DNA from: Bifidobacterium sp. ESL0728
GTDB taxonomy: Bacteria; Actinomycetota; Actinomycetes; Actinomycetales; Bifidobacteriaceae
Reading direction: 5' to 3'
Assembly: GCF_029392015.1 (NCBI RefSeq)
Contig: NZ_CP113925.1
Location: forward strand, 1,984,001-2,048,000
Length of the DNA stretch: 64,000 nt
Each line of letters opens with the position of its first letter. The stretch's first letter is position 1. Below are positions 62,101 through 64,000 of this stretch, piece by piece. The position numbers were made by a program, and so were the translations under genes. The notes beneath the pieces are model-generated. The model was given only the letters and a program-made list of their open reading frames with translations. It was not told the DNA's origin and searched no databases.

Positions 62101-64000
62101 CGGACTTTCCAGCAGGGTCTGCACCCGGCTGCGTACGTACCTTGCCGTTTCGCTCAATGACATGCCAACAGCGCCAATGCCGTCATGGCGCAGCTTTGCC
62201 AGCTCCAGCAGCGCAAAGAGCCCTTGCACACTCGGATCGTCCTTCAGCGGCTTGGTGACCGCCGAATAGCGCACCGGCACCCCGTCGCCACGCAGCCGCT
62301 CGCCGAAAGCGCGAACCGTGTCGTTGTCGTGGGCAATCACCGCGAAATCGTTCCATTGACGGCCAGCCGAAAGATGCGCTTCCTTGATGCGCCAGACCAC
62401 ATCGTCCAGCTCCTCGCGCGGGTTTCGGTAAAGCAAGGTCGTTACGCTTCCGTCGCGTAGTTTGGGATCATTGGAATCGAGCGGTGCGATGGGAAGAGTT
62501 GCGGCCATACGCGGCAATTTTCCAGGACGATCCGGCAACGCCACTGAAGTCTCCTCGTTCGCGGCGATGGAAAGCGAGACGCGCGAAGCCAGCAGGTCGA
62601 GATATGACGGCGATGCGGGAGAACCGTTTTCGGAAACCGTTTCGACATTATCTTTGCTTTCAGCGGTTTCAGAAACCGTTTCAGCATGATTCCCATTGTC
62701 GACTGTCTCGAAAACTTCAGTCCCAGCGGTTTTGTTCTCGTCCGTCAGATTTTGCGAATCCCCATATTCCGCGACGGTACCGGACCCGTTCGAGGCACTC
62801 GTAACCTTACGAATCAGACGAACCGGCAACGTCATCAATCCGGCCGAAAGCGGCGGCTGCTGCGCACGTGCAAACAGATATTCCGGATAGGAACCACGGA
62901 AGGTCTGCACGGCCTCGTCGGGGTTGCCGACAAGCAGCAACTTCACGCCCCGTCGCGTCAATGCCTCAAGAAAGGCAAGCCCGGCCAGCGTTAGATCCTG
63001 AAAATCGTCAACCACCACAAATTTCGGAAGCACCTGCTCTGCCACCTCGGCGGCAACCCGCGCACCTTCGACCAACAGACGCGAGGAATCAAGGCGGAAC
63101 TCCCCGGGATATCCGTCCACCACCGCCTGCACATACTCACGACGCAACGCGAAGGCCAGCCGCCACTGGACGCCGAGGCGTTCGTTACACAAGCTGTAAC
63201 CTTCCCCGGCATTCTGGGAATCAGCGAGCATTCGCAGAACCTCGTCCTCGCGCTCGAAACCCAAGCCCAGCTCATCCATACGAGCCAACATGTCACGTAA
63301 TTGCATTACAAACGCATCGTTGATCCCGCGGGCGAAAAGAACATCGCTGGAACCGATGCCCTTCGAGGTCGAACGAGGTTGGTCATCATTACTCGACGCA
63401 TCTGCCGCACGCCGGCCAGACACCAAGCCACGAGACACGCCACCTGTTTCACGCGGCTTGCCAATCGTCTCGCTTCCGTTTTCGCCATAAACGGTATCGA
63501 CCCAATCATCGGCGGCGAAATACTGCCGCATCAGCTCGCAGGTATCGCACAACTCGCCAGAGCGGGCATGGCGCACGTGCACCGCGACCACCTGACGCAA
63601 CAGCGCGTCCTGTTCCGCACCGTTTAGAAGTTTCGGCAATGGCTCGCGGTTGCTCTCACGGATCGCGGAAAGCAAACGAAAGGCGATGGCGGAAAGGGTG
63701 GTCACCGGTCGGGCGCTCGAAGTGGAGCCAACGGCGCGAATGATTCGGTCGGAAAGTTTGTCTGCGGCCCGCCGCCCCGAAACCGCCATAAAAACCCTGG
63801 TATCACCGAATTGCGAGATGCCAACGAGTGCCGCCGCGAGCGCGAACTCGGTTTTACCAGCCCCGGGCGCGCCGGCCACCAGAAGTGTGCCGGCGTGAGC
63901 GCGTTGGCCGATGCTGACTTCAGAGGATGAACCAGCGGGAGAAGCCTTCGAATCACCAGAGAAAGTCGAAATTCCGGCAGATTGAGAATTGGTGTCCACC
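59107..64000 (-). CDS. AdnA-like helicase-nuclease subunit, 5' possibly partial
   Basis: At least 1630 aa; the frame runs to the window edge and the GTG at 63999 may not be the true start. Near the N-terminus, Walker A GAPGAGKTEFALA (about residue 43) and motif II FVVVDDFQDLTL (about 330). The motif-VI-like LVALTRASEQVSL is near 970. The nuclease domain has SFGTLVHKVAQLA near 1250 and LIDWKTGHG near 1430. Cysteines at WACPVCWML (about 1225) and CNMKTVCPAC (near the end) have the spacing expected for the iron-sulfur cluster of AddB/AdnA-type nucleases. Large Asn/Ser/Glu-rich inserts at about 1100-1215 explain the size. Pairs with the adnB-like gene next on the strand. Confidence 0.87.
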   Translation of the reverse strand, partial: VDTNSQSAGISTFSGDSKASPAGSSSEVSIGQRAHAGTLLVAGAPGAGKTEFALAAALVGISQFGDTRVFMAVSGRRAADKLSDRIIRAVGSTSSARPVTTLSAIAFRLLSAIRESNREPLPKLLNGAEQDALLRQVVAVHVRHARSGELCDTCELMRQYFAADDWVDTVYGENGSETIGKPRETGGVSRGLVSGRRAADASSNDDQPRSTSKGIGSSDVLFARGINDAFVMQLRDMLARMDELGLGFEREDEVLRMLADSQNAGEGYSLCNERLGVQWRLAFALRREYVQAVVDGYPGEFRLDSSRLLVEGARVAAEVAEQVLPKFVVVDDFQDLTLAGLAFLEALTRRGVKLLLVGNPDEAVQTFRGSYPEYLFARAQQPPLSAGLMTLPVRLIRKVTSASNGSGTVAEYGDSQNLTDENKTAGTEVFETVDNGNHAETVSETAESKDNVETVSENGSPASPSYLDLLASRVSLSIAANEETSVALPDRPGKLPRMAATLPIAPLDSNDPKLRDGSVTTLLYRNPREELDDVVWRIKEAHLSAGRQWNDFAVIAHDNDTVRAFGERLRGDGVPVRYSAVTKPLKDDPSVQGLFALLELAKLRHDGIGAVGMSLSETARYVRSRVQTLLESPLVSLGSSSAVSVSSSPARLAPVESVMKAIASLAQVVDGEMSGQAPAVDADEDGHALDVTAQLPRLQAAWRALRNRVVAQRPAGDIEVDNSLVEGISDQDEVDMPFGLDAMYIMLAFDGSGLENDTAGAAEAVLQLLGKVGGDAYTRAFAHVWNLVDKVEKGLLSLPSLEPQYALSLAWDASHVASAWQVQALANNADGRAANDRLDVMMRLFAYASGSGAKQSIEDFISSVRSMRIEADSLAKVAPIDQAVTLTTPAGAAGGHWRFVFITEIQQDVWPNLAARNTMFGGEDLADIVLHGGMREEHEPGMAGGDRELAQVLSAEQKSFLVALTRASEQVSLSAVLSDDTVPSDFLYTYVPERFDRMRDADLETRNYTPLADSGRFAGLDTDPRGLVAASRIELMRQPDTAGTGTGETGEVGNDTVNNNQDVVGKNTGAYGVAGAEADSLQSAVAPDALSSARVRDAAASLALLDDAGLQAANPDSWPYTFNAPNAASASWQSETAQNTYASDSSQRNESVRLSGLQTSGNVSDCDDSNSFEASQEPRNISHLDESATFQTSQESQNASQDNELPLSAPTVTLSPSQVDRIWACPVCWMLENQFAGPRPSNAATSFGTLVHKVAQLASEAGLDAPDFMSDSSEDDHIKAITTRMMDMYHELADDLDAIDDPEQRYRAESKDEGAEQTLTDIATYFVTSNDKDYPYGNLKNFTVGHLQHADSEYEFAARFGLDDIRAAYNAIDGINPIDTDDLVGIMGVLNGGWPEGMSADLQIRLTGRIDRMEWRDLGDGKEHVRLIDWKTGHGHSGKQMFNDLQLVCYQLGLAFPEANRSKQNNDGSGTSAVLPNVGLHGVEALKAMPDITQSALFDVDMATSPAQSYGAAETVFQPTLFHAGTLNSTGFTKRSHYSDLQKLADLPDLPADAPQGVSAHAWEQFLSLRGTQAVWALTMISRIFYAAAASRSSVLVARPQPDHVAWCNMKTVCPACAGEVDTVYEVRRG

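Overview
The window is chromosomal DNA from a Bifidobacterium-type actinobacterium. The evidence is the protein-level look of the housekeeping genes, moderate to high GC with low-GC islands, strong GGAGG-type ribosome sites, the dapB-dapA-RNase J order, an AdnAB-type helicase-nuclease pair, and L-arabinose, GH42 and sugar-ABC genes governed by LacI-type operators. The species cannot be named from sequence alone.

Layout. 0-13 kb: proton-translocating transhydrogenase (pntA 5'-truncated by the window edge, pntB), a small unknown protein, a membrane-anchored EEP phosphodiesterase, an isoaspartyl peptidase, a peptide-type binding lipoprotein, tRNA-Arg(CCU), a sugar porter plus esterase operon divergent from an AraC regulator, and a DUF4391-like protein. 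12.8-19.1 kb: a defence region with a Vsr-type endonuclease, a Gfo/Idh/MocA oxidoreductase, and a low-GC Sau3AI/MutH-like restriction enzyme with its C5-cytosine methyltransferase, flanked on both sides by 3' remnants of DUF4143 ATPase genes. 19.2-26 kb: alcohol dehydrogenase, aldo/keto reductase and a fused CydDC-like ABC exporter.

26.2-37.2 kb: carbohydrate region, all on the minus strand: sugar-binding lipoprotein, two ABC permeases (much higher GC than their neighbours), GH42 beta-galactosidase and LacI regulator; then araA and an araB-like kinase, with no araD between them. 37.5-39.2 kb: HicAB toxin-antitoxin and an orphan REC-LuxR protein with Glu at the phosphoacceptor position. 39.3-44.5 kb: peptide deformylase (with an insertion), glmM and pepN. 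44.7-46.1 kb: an unrecognised overlapping gene pair resembling a toxin-antitoxin module and an AT-rich membrane protein. 46.2-54.2 kb: PAP2 phosphatase, RNase J, dapA, dapB, an MFS transporter and a GNAT. 54.4-64 kb: AdnB- and AdnA-like helicase-nucleases (adnA cut by the window end).

The least explained signals are non-coding: four 21-nt dyads at exact 33-bp spacing (41699-41818); three 28-nt hairpins at exact 39-bp spacing in front of an ATPase remnant (14763-14870); and a dispersed family of about 61-bp tandem intergenic repeats (21.7, 35.2 and 39.3 kb, with a related-looking 66-bp array at 50.6 kb). These and the 44.7 kb gene pair are the best candidates for something undescribed. Start codons were chosen by ribosome-site spacing, so many differ from the longest open frame.
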